Part shown: positions 49,306-59,472 of the stretch, in pieces
How positions within the stretch are numbered: the first letter of the stretch is position 1
Layout: every line of letters begins with the position of its first letter
Source of the DNA: Sphingomonas folli
Lineage (GTDB): Bacteria; Pseudomonadota; Alphaproteobacteria; Sphingomonadales; Sphingomonadaceae
NCBI RefSeq assembly: GCF_019429525.1
Contig: NZ_JAHXZL010000001.1
Coordinates: 186,001-250,000, forward strand
DNA: 64,000 nt
Reading direction: 5' to 3'
Translations under genes and position numbers: made by a program
Notes under the pieces: model-generated
What the model was told of the DNA's origin: nothing
Database searches by the model: none
What the model saw: the letters and a program-made list of their open reading frames with translations, nothing else

Positions 49306-51800
49306 GGGGCTGGGCGCTGGCCTGGCGGCTCGCCCGGCGCGAGCTGTCGCTCCGTTTCAAGGGCCTGCGCCTGCTGCTGCTCTGCCTGTTCCTCGGCGTC
49401 GGCGCGCTGGCGGCGATCGGCAGCCTGACCCAGGCGATCACCGGCGAGCTGGCCGCGCGCGGGCGCGTGCTCCTCGGCGGGGACGTCGAGTTCGCGATCT
49501 CGCAGCGCGCCGCCGATCCCGGTGAGCGCGCCGCGATCGCGCGGCTCGGGCGCGTGTCCGAGACGGTCCGGATGCAGTCGATGGCGGTGGCGCGCGACGG
49601 CGCCACCGCGCCGGTGCAGCTCAAGGCGGTCGACCCGGCCTATCCGCTCTACGGTCGGCTCACGCTCGCGGGGGGACGAGTGACGCGAGTCACCGCCGTC
49701 GACGCCGCCTATGTCGCGCCCGCGCTGGTGGAGCGGCTCGGGCTGCGCGTCGGCGACCCGCTGCGGCTCGGCGCGGCCACCTTCCGTGTCACCGGCGTGA
49801 TCGCGGACGAGCCCGACCGGCTGAGTGAGGGCTTCAGCTTCGGCCCGGTGGTGCTGGTGTCGAGCGCCGGGCTGGCGCGCACGGGCCTGGTACAGCCGGG
49901 CAGCCTCTACGAGACCAAGTATCGCGTCGCGATCGGCGCGCGCGATCCCGCCGCGACGGTGGCGGGATTCGGCAGGCGCTATGCCGCGGCGGGGTGGGAG
50001 ACGCGGACGCGCGACCGCGCCTCGCCGGGTGCCAGCCGCTTCATCGCGCGGATGGGCGAGTTCCTCACGCTGGTCGGGCTCGCCGCGCTGGTGATCGCGG
50101 GGATCGGCGTCGGCAACGGCGTCTCCTCCTATCTCGAGCAGCGCCGCGCCAGCGTGGCGATGCTCAAGGTGCTCGGCGCGACGTCGGCGACGGTGACGCG
50201 AGTCTATCTGATCCAGGTGCTCGCGGTGGCGGGGGTGGGGATCGCGCTCGGGCTCGTCGCCGGGCTGGTGGCGGTGCCGCTGGTCGGCGCGCTCGCCGGC
50301 GCGGTGCTGCCGGTCGCGCCCGGCTTCGTGGTGGCACCGCTGCCGCTCGCGCTGGCCGCATCGTACGGGCTGCTGATCGCGCTCGCCTTCTGCGCGCCCG
50401 CGTTGGTCGCGGCCGGGCGCGTGCCCGCCGCGGCGCTGCTGCGCGGCGTCCACGATCGCCGCGCCCGCGGCGGCCGAGTCGCCGCCGCCTGGATGGGCGC
50501 GGCGGGCGCCGCGCTGGTGGCGCTGGTACTGGCGACGAGCGATCGGCCGCTGTTCGCCGCGGGCTTCCTCGGCGCCGCCGCGGCGACGCTGCTGCTGCTG
50601 GTCGCGCTCGGTCACGCGGTGCGCTGGCTCGCCGCGCGCGTGCCGCCGCCCCGCCGCCCGCTGCCGCGGCTCGCGCTCGCCGCGCTCCATCGCCCGGGCG
50701 CGCGCACCGTCGCGCTGGTGGTGGCGCTGGGGCTCGGGCTGACGCTGTTCGTGCTGCTCGCGACGATCCGCACCAGCCTCGACGGCTATATCACGCGCAG
50801 CGTACCCGAGCGCGCGCCCGCCCTGTTCGTGCTCGACGTCGCGCCCGAGCGCGAGCGTGAGTTCCGCGCCGCCGTCGCCGCGGCCGCGCCGAGCGCGGTG
50901 ATCGCCACCGTGCCGCTGATGCGCGGCACGATCACCGGCTATGCCCGGACGCGGGTCGCCGATCTTGCCGAGATCCCCGAGGGCGCCTGGGCGCTGCGCG
51001 GCGAGCGCGGGCTGACCTTCGCCGCGGCGCTGCCCGCGGGCAGCACCCTCAGCGCCGGTCACTGGTGGAGCCCGGCCGAGGCACGACGCCCGCTGGTGTC
51101 GGTCGACGAGCGGCTGGCGCAGTCGCTCGGGCTCAGGATCGGCGACCCGTTGACGATCTCGGTACTCGGGCTCGAGCGGACCGCGACGATCGCCTCGTTC
51201 CGCCGCATCGCCTGGGACACGCTGGGCTTCAACTTCGTGCTGGTGTTCTCGCCCGGCGCGCTGGCCGACGTGCCGCACAATCTCGCCGCGACGATCGACA
51301 TGCCCGCGGCGCGCACCGGCGCGGTGACGCGCGCGCTGCTGCCGCGCTTTCCCTCGCTGTCGGTGATCGAGGTGGGCGGGGTGCTCGCGCAGGTGCAGAC
51401 CGTGGTGCGTCAGATGGCCACCGCGATCGCCGCCGCGGCGGGGGTAGCGGTGCTCGCCGGCGTCGCGGTGCTGGTCGGCGCCATCGCGGCGGCGCGCGCG
51501 ACGCGGACGTATGACGCGGTGGTGCTCAAGGTGCTCGGCGCCACGCGGCGGCAGGTGCTGGTGATGCAGCTGCTCGAATATGCGCTGCTGGCGCTGGTGG
51601 CGGCGGCGGTGGCGCTGCTGCTCGGCGTGGCGGGGGGCTGGTACGTCGTGACGCAGCTTTTCGGCTTCGAGTGGCTGCCCGACTGGGGCGCGGTCGCGTC
51701 GACCCTGCTGGTCGGCGTGGTCGCGACCGTGGCGATCGGCGTGGCGGGCAGCCTGCCGGTGTTGCGCGCACGGCCCGCCGCGGCGCTGCGCGAGCTGTAG
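49302..51800 (+). CDS. ABC transporter permease, FtsX family (YbbP type)
   Basis: An 832-residue permease with the duplicated FtsX architecture. TM1 lies at about 22-42, followed by a periplasmic MacB-like domain. Three TMs around 253-278, 300-335 and 350-375 form the first FtsX domain. A central TM pair lies at about 405-445 and 470-495, then a second periplasmic domain, and a final TM trio at about 705-730, 755-785 and 800-822. GLRLLLLCLFLGVGALAAIG and ASVAMLKVLGATSATVTRVY are typical. It starts in the ATGA overlap with the ATPase gene. Confidence 0.9.
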   Translation: MRGWALAWRLARRELSLRFKGLRLLLLCLFLGVGALAAIGSLTQAITGELAARGRVLLGGDVEFAISQRAADPGERAAIARLGRVSETVRMQSMAVARDGATAPVQLKAVDPAYPLYGRLTLAGGRVTRVTAVDAAYVAPALVERLGLRVGDPLRLGAATFRVTGVIADEPDRLSEGFSFGPVVLVSSAGLARTGLVQPGSLYETKYRVAIGARDPAATVAGFGRRYAAAGWETRTRDRASPGASRFIARMGEFLTLVGLAALVIAGIGVGNGVSSYLEQRRASVAMLKVLGATSATVTRVYLIQVLAVAGVGIALGLVAGLVAVPLVGALAGAVLPVAPGFVVAPLPLALAASYGLLIALAFCAPALVAAGRVPAAALLRGVHDRRARGGRVAAAWMGAAGAALVALVLATSDRPLFAAGFLGAAAATLLLLVALGHAVRWLAARVPPPRRPLPRLALAALHRPGARTVALVVALGLGLTLFVLLATIRTSLDGYITRSVPERAPALFVLDVAPEREREFRAAVAAAAPSAVIATVPLMRGTITGYARTRVADLAEIPEGAWALRGERGLTFAAALPAGSTLSAGHWWSPAEARRPLVSVDERLAQSLGLRIGDPLTISVLGLERTATIASFRRIAWDTLGFNFVLVFSPGALADVPHNLAATIDMPAARTGAVTRALLPRFPSLSVIEVGGVLAQVQTVVRQMATAIAAAAGVAVLAGVAVLVGAIAAARATRTYDAVVLKVLGATRRQVLVMQLLEYALLALVAAAVALLLGVAGGWYVVTQLFGFEWLPDWGAVASTLLVGVVATVAIGVAGSLPVLRARPAAALREL

Positions 51801-51949
51801 CGAACGGCACCGGCGCCATGCTGAGTCTCCCTCATCGCCTTCCTGAGCGGAGCGATTGATCCTCATCGGCCCGCCGCGCGTTACGATTATCGCCAGTCGA
51901 CAGGGACTTGGACGCTGCGCCCGGGAGGGCAGGAAGAGGGATACCGGCG

Positions 51950-52585
51950 ATGTCGGACACAGCAGGATTCGCGCTCTCGCGCCGCGGGGTGCTCGCCGGG
52001 AGCGCCGCCAGCGCGGTCGCCGCCGCGGCCCCGGCCGAGGCGGCACTGCAGCGCATGCCAGCGAGCGCGACGCCGACCATGCCGGTGCGCCTCACCGTCA
52101 ACGGCGAGAAGCGCGAGCTGGCGCTCGACCCCCGCACCACCCTGCTCGACGCGCTGCGCGAGCATCTCCACCTCACCGGCACCAAGAAGGGCTGCGACCA
52201 CGGCCAGTGCGGCGCCTGCACCGTCATCGTCGAGGGGCGGCGGATCAACTCGTGCCTCAGCCTCGCGCTCCAGCACGAGGGTGACGAGATCACCACGATC
52301 GAGGGGCTCGGCACCCCCGGCAAGCTCCACCCGATGCAGGCCGCGTTCGTGAAGCACGATGGCTATCAGTGCGGCTATTGCACGCCGGGGCAGATCTGCT
52401 CGGCGGTGGCGGTGCTCGACGAGATCAAGCGCGACGTACCCAGCCATGTCCAGGGCGACCTCACCGCCAAGGCGCGTTTCAGCAACATGGAACTGCGCGA
52501 GCGGATGAGCGGCAACATCTGCCGCTGCGGCGCCTATTCGAACATCGCCGAGGCGGTGGCCGACGTGGCGGGAGAGCGCGCATGA
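51950..52585 (+). CDS. paoA: Aldehyde oxidoreductase [2Fe-2S] subunit (PaoA/YagT type)
   Basis: Small subunit of a periplasmic xanthine-oxidase-family enzyme; 211 residues. A Tat-type signal is present ([20 protein letters not shown], about 9-28), as in PaoA. The plant-type cluster is in [20 protein letters not shown] (Cys about 82, 87, 90) with Cys102-type in INSC. The second cluster uses [10 protein letters not shown] and [13 protein letters not shown] 51950 follows GAGGG and starts the Tat peptide; an upstream frame extension is not conserved in style. The stop overlaps the next gene (ATGA). Confidence 0.92.
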   Translation: MSDTAGFALSRRGVLAGSAASAVAAAAPAEAALQRMPASATPTMPVRLTVNGEKRELALDPRTTLLDALREHLHLTGTKKGCDHGQCGACTVIVEGRRINSCLSLALQHEGDEITTIEGLGTPGKLHPMQAAFVKHDGYQCGYCTPGQICSAVAVLDEIKRDVPSHVQGDLTAKARFSNMELRERMSGNICRCGAYSNIAEAVADVAGERA

Positions 52586-53550
52586 GGAGCTTCACCTACG
52601 AGCGCGCCACCGATGCGGTCGCCGCGGCGCGCGCGGTGGCGCAGCGGCCCGGCGCCAAGTTGCTGGCGGGCGGCACCAACCTGCTCGACCTGATGAAGCT
52701 GGAGATCGAGACGCCGACGCACCTCGTCGACGTGCAGGACCTCGGCTTCGACACGATCGAGAAGACCAGCGAGGGTGGCTTGTGCATCGGCGCGCTGGTG
52801 ACCAACACCGACCTCGCCGCCGACGCGCGCGTGCGGCGCGACTACGGGGTGCTCAGCCGCGCGATCCTCGCGGGCGCCTCGGGCCAGCTGCGCAACAAGG
52901 CCTCGACCGCGGGCAATCTGCTCCAGCGCACGCGCTGCCCCTATTTCTACGACACCAACATGGCGTGCAACAAGCGCAAGCCTGGCTCCGGATGCGCCGC
53001 CATCGGCGGCTATTCGCGCCAGCTCGGCGTGATCGGGGTGAGCCCGTCGTGCATCGCCACCTTCCCCGGCGACATGGCGGTGGCGATGCGCGTGCTCGAC
53101 GCGGTGGTGGAGACGGTCGACGCGGGCGGCCAGCGCCGCAGCATCCCGATCGCCGACTTCCACCGGCTATGGGGCGACCATCCGGAGCAGGATACGACGC
53201 TGCGCCCGGGCGAGCTGATCACCGCGGTGGTGCTGCCCAGGCCGCTCGGCGGCGAGCATTTCTACGAGAAGGTACGCGACCGCGCATCCTACGCTTATGC
53301 CCTGGTGTCAGTCGCGGCGGTGATCCAGCGCGACGGCAGCGGGCGGGTGGCGTTCGGCGGCGTCGCGCCCAAGCCGTGGCGCGTCGAGGCGGCCGAGGCG
53401 CTGCTGCCGCAGGGTGCCGCCGCGGTGACCGCGCGCGCCTTCCAGGGCGCGACGCCGACCAAGGACAATGCGTTCAAGCTGCCGCTGGCGACACGCGCGC
53501 TCGCCGCGGTGCTCGCCCAGGCGGGCACTCCCGCGCAGAAGAGGGGCTAA
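52582..53550 (+). CDS. paoB: Aldehyde oxidoreductase FAD/[4Fe-4S] subunit (PaoB/YagS type)
   Basis: A 322-residue FAD subunit of the CO-dehydrogenase medium-chain family. The FAD site includes [20 protein letters not shown] (about 29-48) and the [12 protein letters not shown] region. Extra cysteines, [20 protein letters not shown] and SPSC, match the additional [4Fe-4S] cluster that distinguishes PaoB from xanthine oxidase. The C-terminal domain begins [20 protein letters not shown]. It lies between paoA and paoC, overlapping paoA by four bases and ending five bases before paoC. Confidence 0.92.
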   Translation: MRSFTYERATDAVAAARAVAQRPGAKLLAGGTNLLDLMKLEIETPTHLVDVQDLGFDTIEKTSEGGLCIGALVTNTDLAADARVRRDYGVLSRAILAGASGQLRNKASTAGNLLQRTRCPYFYDTNMACNKRKPGSGCAAIGGYSRQLGVIGVSPSCIATFPGDMAVAMRVLDAVVETVDAGGQRRSIPIADFHRLWGDHPEQDTTLRPGELITAVVLPRPLGGEHFYEKVRDRASYAYALVSVAAVIQRDGSGRVAFGGVAPKPWRVEAAEALLPQGAAAVTARAFQGATPTKDNAFKLPLATRALAAVLAQAGTPAQKRG

Positions 53551-53555
53551 GGGCC

Positions 53556-55775
53556 ATGAAGTTCGACACACCGGCCGGCACCAATCCGATCGACACCATG
53601 GCGGTGGTCGGCCGCGCGCACGACCGCATCGACGGTCCGCTCAAGACCAGCGGCACAGCACCCTACGCCTATGAGCACCATGACGTCGCCGCGAACCAGG
53701 CCTATGGCTACGTCGTCGGCGCGGCGGTGGCCAAGGGGCGCATCCGCGCGCTCGACACCGCCGCCGCCAAGGCCGCCCCGGGCGTGATCGCGGTGGTCAC
53801 CGCCGCCGACGCGGGCAAGCTCGGCAAGGGCAAGTACAACACGGTCAAGCTGTTCGGTGGCCCCGAGGTAGACCATTACCATCAGGCGATCGCGCTGGTC
53901 GTGGCGGAGACGTTCGAGCAGGCGCGCGCCGCCGCCGCGCTGGTGCGCGTGGATTATGCGCGCACCGCCGGCCGTTTCGACCTCGACACCGCGCTCAAGA
54001 CCGCGCCGCTCACGGGTGGCGACAGCGCCGAGGGCAGCGGCGCCCCGCCGGTCGATCGCACCGGCCAGTTCGAGCAGGCTTTCGCCGCCGCGCCGGTCAA
54101 GCTCGACCAGCATTACATCACCCCCGACCACAGCCACGCCATGATGGAGCCCTTCGCGTCGCTGGCGACGTGGGAGGGCGACTCGCTGACGGTGTGGACC
54201 TCCAACCAGATGATCGACTGGGGCCGCGGCGATCTCGCCACCACCTTGGGCATGCCCAAGGAGAAGGTGCGCCTGATCTCACCCTATGTCGGTGGCGGCT
54301 TCGGCGGGAAGCTGTTCCTGCGCGCCGACGCGGTGCTGGCGGCGCTCGGCGCGCGGGCGGCGGGACGTCCGGTCAAGGTCGCGCTCACCCGGCCGCAGAT
54401 GGCCAACAACGCCACCCACCGGCCGGCGACGCGCCAGCGCATCCGCATCGGCGCGACGCCCGACGGCACGATCACCGCGATCGCGCATGAGAGCGGCTCG
54501 GGCGATCAGCCCGGCGGCGGTCCCGAGACCGCGGTCAACCAGACCAAGCTGTTGTACGCCGGCAAGAACCGGCTCACCGCGATGCGGCTGGCGGTGCTCG
54601 ACCTGCCCGAGGGCAACGCCATGCGCGCGCCGGGCGAGGCGCCGGGAATGATGGCGCTCGAGATCGCGATCGACGAGATGGCCGAGCAGCTCAAGCTCGA
54701 CCCGATCGAGTTCCGGATTCGCAACGACACGATGGTCGATCCCGAGAAGCCCGAGCGTCGCTTCTCCGAGCGGCAGCTGGTGCGCTGCCTGCGCGAGGGG
54801 GCGCAGCGCTTCGGCTGGTCCCGGCGCAGCGCGACGCCGGCGCAGGCGCGCGACGGGCGCTGGCTGGTCGGCATGGGCGTGGCCTCGGCGTTCCGCAACC
54901 ACATCAATTATCCCTCGGGCGCGCGTGTGCGGCTTGGGCGCGACGGGCGCGTGACGGTCGAGACCGACATGACCGACATCGGAACCGGCAGCTACACGAT
55001 CATCGCCCAGACCGCGGCCGAGATGATGGGCGTGCCGATGGAGCAGGTGACCGTGAAGCTCGGGGATTCCGCTTTCCCCGTGTCGGCCGGCTCGGGCGGG
55101 CAGTTCGGCGCGGCCAACGCCACCGCGGGGGTCTATGCCGCGTGCGTCAAGCTGCGCGAGGCGGTGGCGCAGCGCGTCGGCGTCAACTCGGCCGATGCGC
55201 GCTTCTCCGGCGGCAAGGTGGTGTCGGGCAACCGTACGGTGCCGCTTACCGCGGCGGCGGCGCAGGGCGAGCTGACGGGCGAGGACAAGATCGAATATGG
55301 CGGGCTCGACAAGACGTGGCAGCTCTCCACCTTCGGTGCGCATTTCGTCGAGGTGGGCGTCGACGCGTACACCGGCGCGGCGCGGCTGCGGCGTATGCTG
55401 GCGGTGTGCGCGGCGGGTCGGATCATCAATCCGAAGTCGGCGCGCAGCCAGGTGATCGGGGCGATGACGATGGGGGTCGGCTCGGCGCTGATGGAGGAGC
55501 TGGCGGTCGACACGCGCTTCGGCCTGTTCATCAATCACGACCTCGCGACCTACGAGGTGCCGGTCCACGCCGATATCCCGCACCAGGACGTCGTGTTCCT
55601 CGACGAGGCCGACGACAAGGCCAACCCGATGAAGGCCAAAGGGGTCGGCGAGCTCGGCCTGTGCGGGGTCGGCGCGGCGGTGGCGAACGCGATCTACAAC
55701 GCCACCGGCGTGCGCGTGCGTGACTATCCGGTCACACTCGACAAACATCTGTCGGGACTACCCGCACTCGTCTGA
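53556..55775 (+). CDS. paoC: Aldehyde oxidoreductase molybdenum subunit (PaoC/YagR type)
   Basis: A 739-residue catalytic subunit binding molybdopterin cytosine dinucleotide. GGGFGGKLFLRADAVLAALG (about 248-267), AMRAPGEAPGMMALEIAID (about 354-372) and SGGQFGAANATAGVYAACV are cofactor-contact blocks. The base-catalyst Glu is in KAKGVGELGLCGVGAAVANA (about 695-714, equivalent to Glu692 of the Escherichia coli enzyme). Expected role: oxidation of aromatic or aliphatic aldehydes in the periplasm. No paoD-type maturation chaperone is seen beside it, so it may lie elsewhere. Confidence 0.94.
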   Translation: MKFDTPAGTNPIDTMAVVGRAHDRIDGPLKTSGTAPYAYEHHDVAANQAYGYVVGAAVAKGRIRALDTAAAKAAPGVIAVVTAADAGKLGKGKYNTVKLFGGPEVDHYHQAIALVVAETFEQARAAAALVRVDYARTAGRFDLDTALKTAPLTGGDSAEGSGAPPVDRTGQFEQAFAAAPVKLDQHYITPDHSHAMMEPFASLATWEGDSLTVWTSNQMIDWGRGDLATTLGMPKEKVRLISPYVGGGFGGKLFLRADAVLAALGARAAGRPVKVALTRPQMANNATHRPATRQRIRIGATPDGTITAIAHESGSGDQPGGGPETAVNQTKLLYAGKNRLTAMRLAVLDLPEGNAMRAPGEAPGMMALEIAIDEMAEQLKLDPIEFRIRNDTMVDPEKPERRFSERQLVRCLREGAQRFGWSRRSATPAQARDGRWLVGMGVASAFRNHINYPSGARVRLGRDGRVTVETDMTDIGTGSYTIIAQTAAEMMGVPMEQVTVKLGDSAFPVSAGSGGQFGAANATAGVYAACVKLREAVAQRVGVNSADARFSGGKVVSGNRTVPLTAAAAQGELTGEDKIEYGGLDKTWQLSTFGAHFVEVGVDAYTGAARLRRMLAVCAAGRIINPKSARSQVIGAMTMGVGSALMEELAVDTRFGLFINHDLATYEVPVHADIPHQDVVFLDEADDKANPMKAKGVGELGLCGVGAAVANAIYNATGVRVRDYPVTLDKHLSGLPALV

Positions 55776-56106
55776 GCCGCACGGCCCCTGGACCGCGACG
55801 CGCTCGCTCGAGAGAGCGGGCGCGTTCGTGCGTCTGGCTCGTCGCGCGCCCATCACAAATGGCTGTAAGTGCTCGACGTTACGTCGCCGCATGATGAAAA
55901 TCGCCGGCAACGGTGCACAACAATAAAGAAATTAGAAAGTTAAATAGGTTTGGCGGGGCACTTTTGTCCGATCAATCCGCGCTGAGATTATACCGTCAGT
56001 TCAGTTGACAGCGGCATTCAACTTGATAGCGTTATCACATCTGGTGACTCCACAGGGGCGCCGGTCGTGCCTGCGGGAGGTCCCGCAGCAGCGCTGTAGG
56101 GGGGGG
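55776..56106. other. AT-rich upstream region of the sugar-type TonB receptor
   Basis: 331 bases without a gene. The stretch 55905-55960 is the most AT-rich DNA in the window (AATAAAGAAATTAGAAAGTT). TTGTCC (55964-55969) and ATTATA (55987-55992), 17 bases apart, form a plausible promoter. A second TTGACA is at 56005-56010. A LacI-like palindrome follows at 56024-56037, giving a leader of about 100 bases to the ATG. Confidence 0.6.
56024..56037. promoter_or_regulatory. LacI-family operator-like palindrome
   Basis: TGATAGCGTTATCA: 14 bp, symmetric except one pair, with the central CG that LacI/GalR-type repressors require. It lies just downstream of the candidate promoter, suiting repression by a sugar-responsive LacI protein. 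No lacI gene is in the window. Confidence 0.6.
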
Positions 56107-59100
56107 ATGATGAAGCGTCTTAACGTGCTGTCGAAGCTTGCTCTGTCCACGTCGCTTGGGGCGCTGGCGATCGCCGCCGCACCCGCGCTGGCGCAGACCA
56201 CCGGCGGCGAGCCGGCGGCGACCAACGCCCAGCCCGGCGGCGGCCAGGCGGTCGACAGCGATACCGCGCGCTCGGGCTCGGTCGCCGATCAGGAGAATGG
56301 CGCGGTCGACGACATCGTCGTCACCGGCGTCCGCGCCAGCCTCGATCGCGCCATCGCGATCAAGCGCGACTCGCCGGGCGTCGTCGACGCGATCTCGGCC
56401 GAGGACATCGGCAAGTTCCCCGACACCAACCTCGCCGAGTCACTGCAGCGCATCACCGGCGTGTCGATCAACCGCGTCAACGGCGAGGGTTCGCAGGTCT
56501 CGGTCCGCGGCTTCTCGGGCGGCTTCAACCTCGTCACCATCAACGGCCGTCAGCTGCCCGCGACCAACATCGACACCAGCGGCGGCAACCTGTTCGCGCG
56601 CGGCGCCGGTCGCTCGTTCGACTTCCAGAACATCGCCTCGGAAGGTGTCAGCGGGCTGGAGGTCTACAAGACCGGTCGCGCCTCGGTTCCCACCGGTGGC
56701 ATCGGTGCGACGATCAACATCAACACGCGCAAGCCGCTCGACTCGCGCGAGACCGGCGTGACCGGCTCGATCGGCGCCAAGGCACTGTACGATACCTCGG
56801 TGGAGAAGGCGGTCGGCGACAAGCACCGTGTCACGCCCGAGGTCTCGGGCCTGCTCAACTATAAGAACGAGGAGGGCACCTTCGGCGCCGCGGTGTTCGG
56901 CAGCTACCAGCTGCGTTACTCGGCCTCGGCACAGTCCAACCCGAACTATTGGAACGTCATCCCCACCGCCGATTTCTTCAACCCCGGCACGTTCATCAAC
57001 TCGACCACGGTGCTGGACGGCAACCGCCCGACCGCGCCCTACGTGCTGGTGCCCAACGACAGCCGCTACCAGTTCTCCGAGAACCGGCGCGAGCGCATCA
57101 ACTTCCAGGGCGTGCTGCAATTCCGCCCGACCGACACGCTCGAGTTCACCGTCGATAGCCTGTTCGCGCAGAACCGACTGCGCGAGCAGCGCAGCGAGCA
57201 GACCAACTGGTTCAACCGCCCCTTCAGCGAAGTCCGCTTCGACGACAATCCGAACATGGCGACCGCGATCTTCCTGCGCGACTATCTGCCGACCAGCCCG
57301 AAGGACGAGGGCTTCGAGCAGCAGCAGGCCGCGACCAAGGCGCGTCTCGCCTCGGTCGGCCTCAACGCCAAGTGGGATTTCGCCCCGAACTTCACGCTGA
57401 CGCTCGACGGCCACCACTCGGAGTCGCGCTCGTCGCCCGACAATCCCAACGGGACCACGGCCACCACCGTCGCGCTCGGCGCGCCGGTGATCGCGGGTCA
57501 CTCGCTCGACTTCAGCACCGGCTTCCCGCAGCAGGCGCAGATCATCAACGACTGCTATCGCGCCACCCCGACCGACGCGCCCAAGGGCAATTGCAACGGC
57601 GTGCTCGACATCGGCGACCTGGGCGCCGCGCCGGCGCGGACTATCATCTCGCGCCAGACGCAGCGGATCGACCAGATCCAGGCGCGGCTGGGCTGGGACC
57701 TCGGCGGCGGCAGCCGCTTCGACGCGGGCGGTTCGTACACCGACTCGAAGATGCACTCGACCCAGACCCAGACCCAGCAGACGCTGGGCGACTGGGGCCT
57801 GCAGAACCCGGGCATCATCCAGCAGCTGGCGCCCGAGTTGGTCCAGCAATATTGCCTGACCTGCAAGTTCGACCACTTCAATCCTGCGTCGGAAGGATCG
57901 TCGCTGATCGCCTTCCGCGGCAACGCGATCGACCTCTACAACGTGCTGAGCCCCTATTATACGGGCCTGGGCCAGCCGCCGGCACCGTCGGCGCCGGCGG
58001 ACGATACCGTGCAGGAGAAGATCTGGGCGGTCTTCGGTCAGTTCACCTGGAACGGCGAGGTCGCCAACCGTCCCGCCAACCTCGTGATCGGCGCGCGCTA
58101 CGAGCAGACCCGCGTCGTCTCGGACGCGGTGCAGACGTACAACAACATCGTCTGGACCGCGGACAACGACTTCCGCGGCGACGCCAGCGGCGTGTTCACC
58201 GCGATCCGCCAGCGCGGCAAATATGAGAACCTGCTGCCCGCGGTCGACTTCAGCATCGAGCCGATCACCAACGTGAAGGCGCGCGTCTCGTTCAGCCGCA
58301 CGCTGGCGCGGCCCGACTATGGCAATCTGTTCGCCACCGCCTCGGCGGGTGCGCCGGGCCGCCCGACGCTGCTCGGCGGCATCCCGACCGGTAGCACCGG
58401 CAACGCCAACCTGCTGCCGCTGCTGTCGGACAACTTCGACCTGTCGCTGGAATGGTATTACAAGCCGTCGAGCTTCGTCTCGATCGGTTTCTTCGACAAG
58501 CGCGTCGCCAACTTCCTCGGCACGGGCGTGATCAACCAGAACCTCTTCGGTCTGCGCGATCCCAGCTCGGGCGCGGCGGGTTCGCGCTCGGGCACCGCGG
58601 CGGCGTTCCTCCGCTCCAGCGGTTATGACCTGAGCGACGTCAACCTGTTCACCTATACCGCGCTGCTCGTGCAGAACGGCGGCAACCAGGCGGCGGCGAC
58701 CTCGCAGTTCAACGCCAACTACGTTGCCGGCCGCGGATTGCAGCAGACCTTCGTCGACCAGGTGCTGTCGCAGATCGATATCTCGTCCGACGCCAACGAT
58801 CCGCTGTTCAACTTCTCGGTCTCGCAGCCGATCAACAATCGCGAGGGCAAGATCCACGGCTTCGAGCTGGCCTGGACCAACTTCTTCGGCAACACGGGCT
58901 TCGGCTTCGCGGGCTCGTTCACCAAGGTGAGCGGCGACGTGAACGTCGACCCCTACGCCGACCCGACGGTCAACATCTTCGCGCTCACCGGTCTGGGCAA
59001 CAGCGCCAACGCCACCGCGATCTATGACAAGAATGGTATCTCGGCGCGCATTGCCTATAATTGGCGCGATAAATACCTCGCCGCTACGAACCAGGGCGGC

Positions 59101-59304
59101 AACCGCAACCCGCTGTTCGTCGCGCCGTTCGGCACGCTCGACGTCAACATCAGCTACGACGTGAACGACACGATCGCGGTCACGCTGGAGGGGATCAATC
59201 TCACGAGCGAGAGCGTGAAGACCTATGGCCGCACCGAGCGCAACCTCGTGTTGGCGCAGGAGCTGAAGCCCCGCTTCCTGCTGGGCGCTCGCTACAAGTT
59301 CTGA
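56107..59304 (+). CDS. TonB-dependent receptor, carbohydrate-type (Xanthomonas/Caulobacter class)
   Basis: Outer-membrane transporter of 1,065 residues. The signal peptide is at 1-29 (cleavage ALA|Q). A TonB box lies in DDIVVTGVRASLDRAIAIKR (about 66-85). The plug has VDAISAEDIGKFPDTNLAES, LQRITGVSINRVNGEGSQVS and VRGFSGGFNLVTINGRQLPA (about 93-155), the pattern of the large Xanthomonas/Caulobacter family tied to glycan uptake. The barrel ends LLGARYKF. ATG 56107 or 56110 follows GGGGGG. It lies directly before sapC, a cupin-like gene and a halogenase homologue, a set repeatedly found with such receptors. Regulation by a LacI-type protein is suggested by the operator upstream. Confidence 0.93.
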   Translation: MMKRLNVLSKLALSTSLGALAIAAAPALAQTTGGEPAATNAQPGGGQAVDSDTARSGSVADQENGAVDDIVVTGVRASLDRAIAIKRDSPGVVDAISAEDIGKFPDTNLAESLQRITGVSINRVNGEGSQVSVRGFSGGFNLVTINGRQLPATNIDTSGGNLFARGAGRSFDFQNIASEGVSGLEVYKTGRASVPTGGIGATININTRKPLDSRETGVTGSIGAKALYDTSVEKAVGDKHRVTPEVSGLLNYKNEEGTFGAAVFGSYQLRYSASAQSNPNYWNVIPTADFFNPGTFINSTTVLDGNRPTAPYVLVPNDSRYQFSENRRERINFQGVLQFRPTDTLEFTVDSLFAQNRLREQRSEQTNWFNRPFSEVRFDDNPNMATAIFLRDYLPTSPKDEGFEQQQAATKARLASVGLNAKWDFAPNFTLTLDGHHSESRSSPDNPNGTTATTVALGAPVIAGHSLDFSTGFPQQAQIINDCYRATPTDAPKGNCNGVLDIGDLGAAPARTIISRQTQRIDQIQARLGWDLGGGSRFDAGGSYTDSKMHSTQTQTQQTLGDWGLQNPGIIQQLAPELVQQYCLTCKFDHFNPASEGSSLIAFRGNAIDLYNVLSPYYTGLGQPPAPSAPADDTVQEKIWAVFGQFTWNGEVANRPANLVIGARYEQTRVVSDAVQTYNNIVWTADNDFRGDASGVFTAIRQRGKYENLLPAVDFSIEPITNVKARVSFSRTLARPDYGNLFATASAGAPGRPTLLGGIPTGSTGNANLLPLLSDNFDLSLEWYYKPSSFVSIGFFDKRVANFLGTGVINQNLFGLRDPSSGAAGSRSGTAAAFLRSSGYDLSDVNLFTYTALLVQNGGNQAAATSQFNANYVAGRGLQQTFVDQVLSQIDISSDANDPLFNFSVSQPINNREGKIHGFELAWTNFFGNTGFGFAGSFTKVSGDVNVDPYADPTVNIFALTGLGNSANATAIYDKNGISARIAYNWRDKYLAATNQGGNRNPLFVAPFGTLDVNISYDVNDTIAVTLEGINLTSESVKTYGRTERNLVLAQELKPRFLLGARYKF

Positions 59305-59315
59305 GCGCGAGGGGA

Positions 59316-59339
59316 GGGGATCGCCCGGAGGCGGTCCCC
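59316..59339 (+). terminator. Terminator-like stem-loop after the TonB receptor gene
   Basis: GGGGATCGCC (59316-59325), loop CGGA, GGCGGTCCCC (59330-59339). It is a 10-bp stem with one G-U pair and tetraloop, then TTCGTCGCTCC. It starts 12 bases after the stop, so downstream sapC may be only partly cotranscribed. Confidence 0.6.
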
Positions 59340-59376
59340 TTCGTCGCTCCAGGAACGAGGGTCTCTCCTTCACCAT

Positions 59377-59472
59377 CGTCATCCCGAACCCGTTTCAGGA
59401 TCCACCGTCCCGCGAGCGCGTCAGCCTTCGACGTCGAGGCACGGTGGATCCCGACACGAGTTCGGGATGACG
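59377..59472. repeat. 96-bp palindromic element, copy 7
   Basis: The right arm is ATCCCGA-CACGAGT-TCGGGAT. The left arm CATCCCGAACCCGTTTCAGGAT has lost part of its pairing. Ends are CGTCAT and ATGACG, 96 bp. It separates the TonB receptor from sapC. Confidence 0.8.

Noticed and set aside
49062..52046. A 994-codon open frame on the minus strand opposite the ABC permease
   Set aside because: It is low-complexity Arg/Gly/His/Gln sequence, lies across two real genes and an intergenic gap, and has no domain or ribosome site.
56005..56033. TTGACA at 56005-56010 as the main promoter of the TonB receptor
   Set aside because: At normal spacing (16-18 bases) there is no acceptable -10, and that area is the LacI-like palindrome. 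The pair at 55964/55987 fits better, though neither is proven.
56440..59382. A 980-codon minus-strand frame opposite the large TonB receptor
   Set aside because: It is a shadow of the receptor gene; codon-position composition belongs to the plus-strand frame, and the translation has no family pattern.
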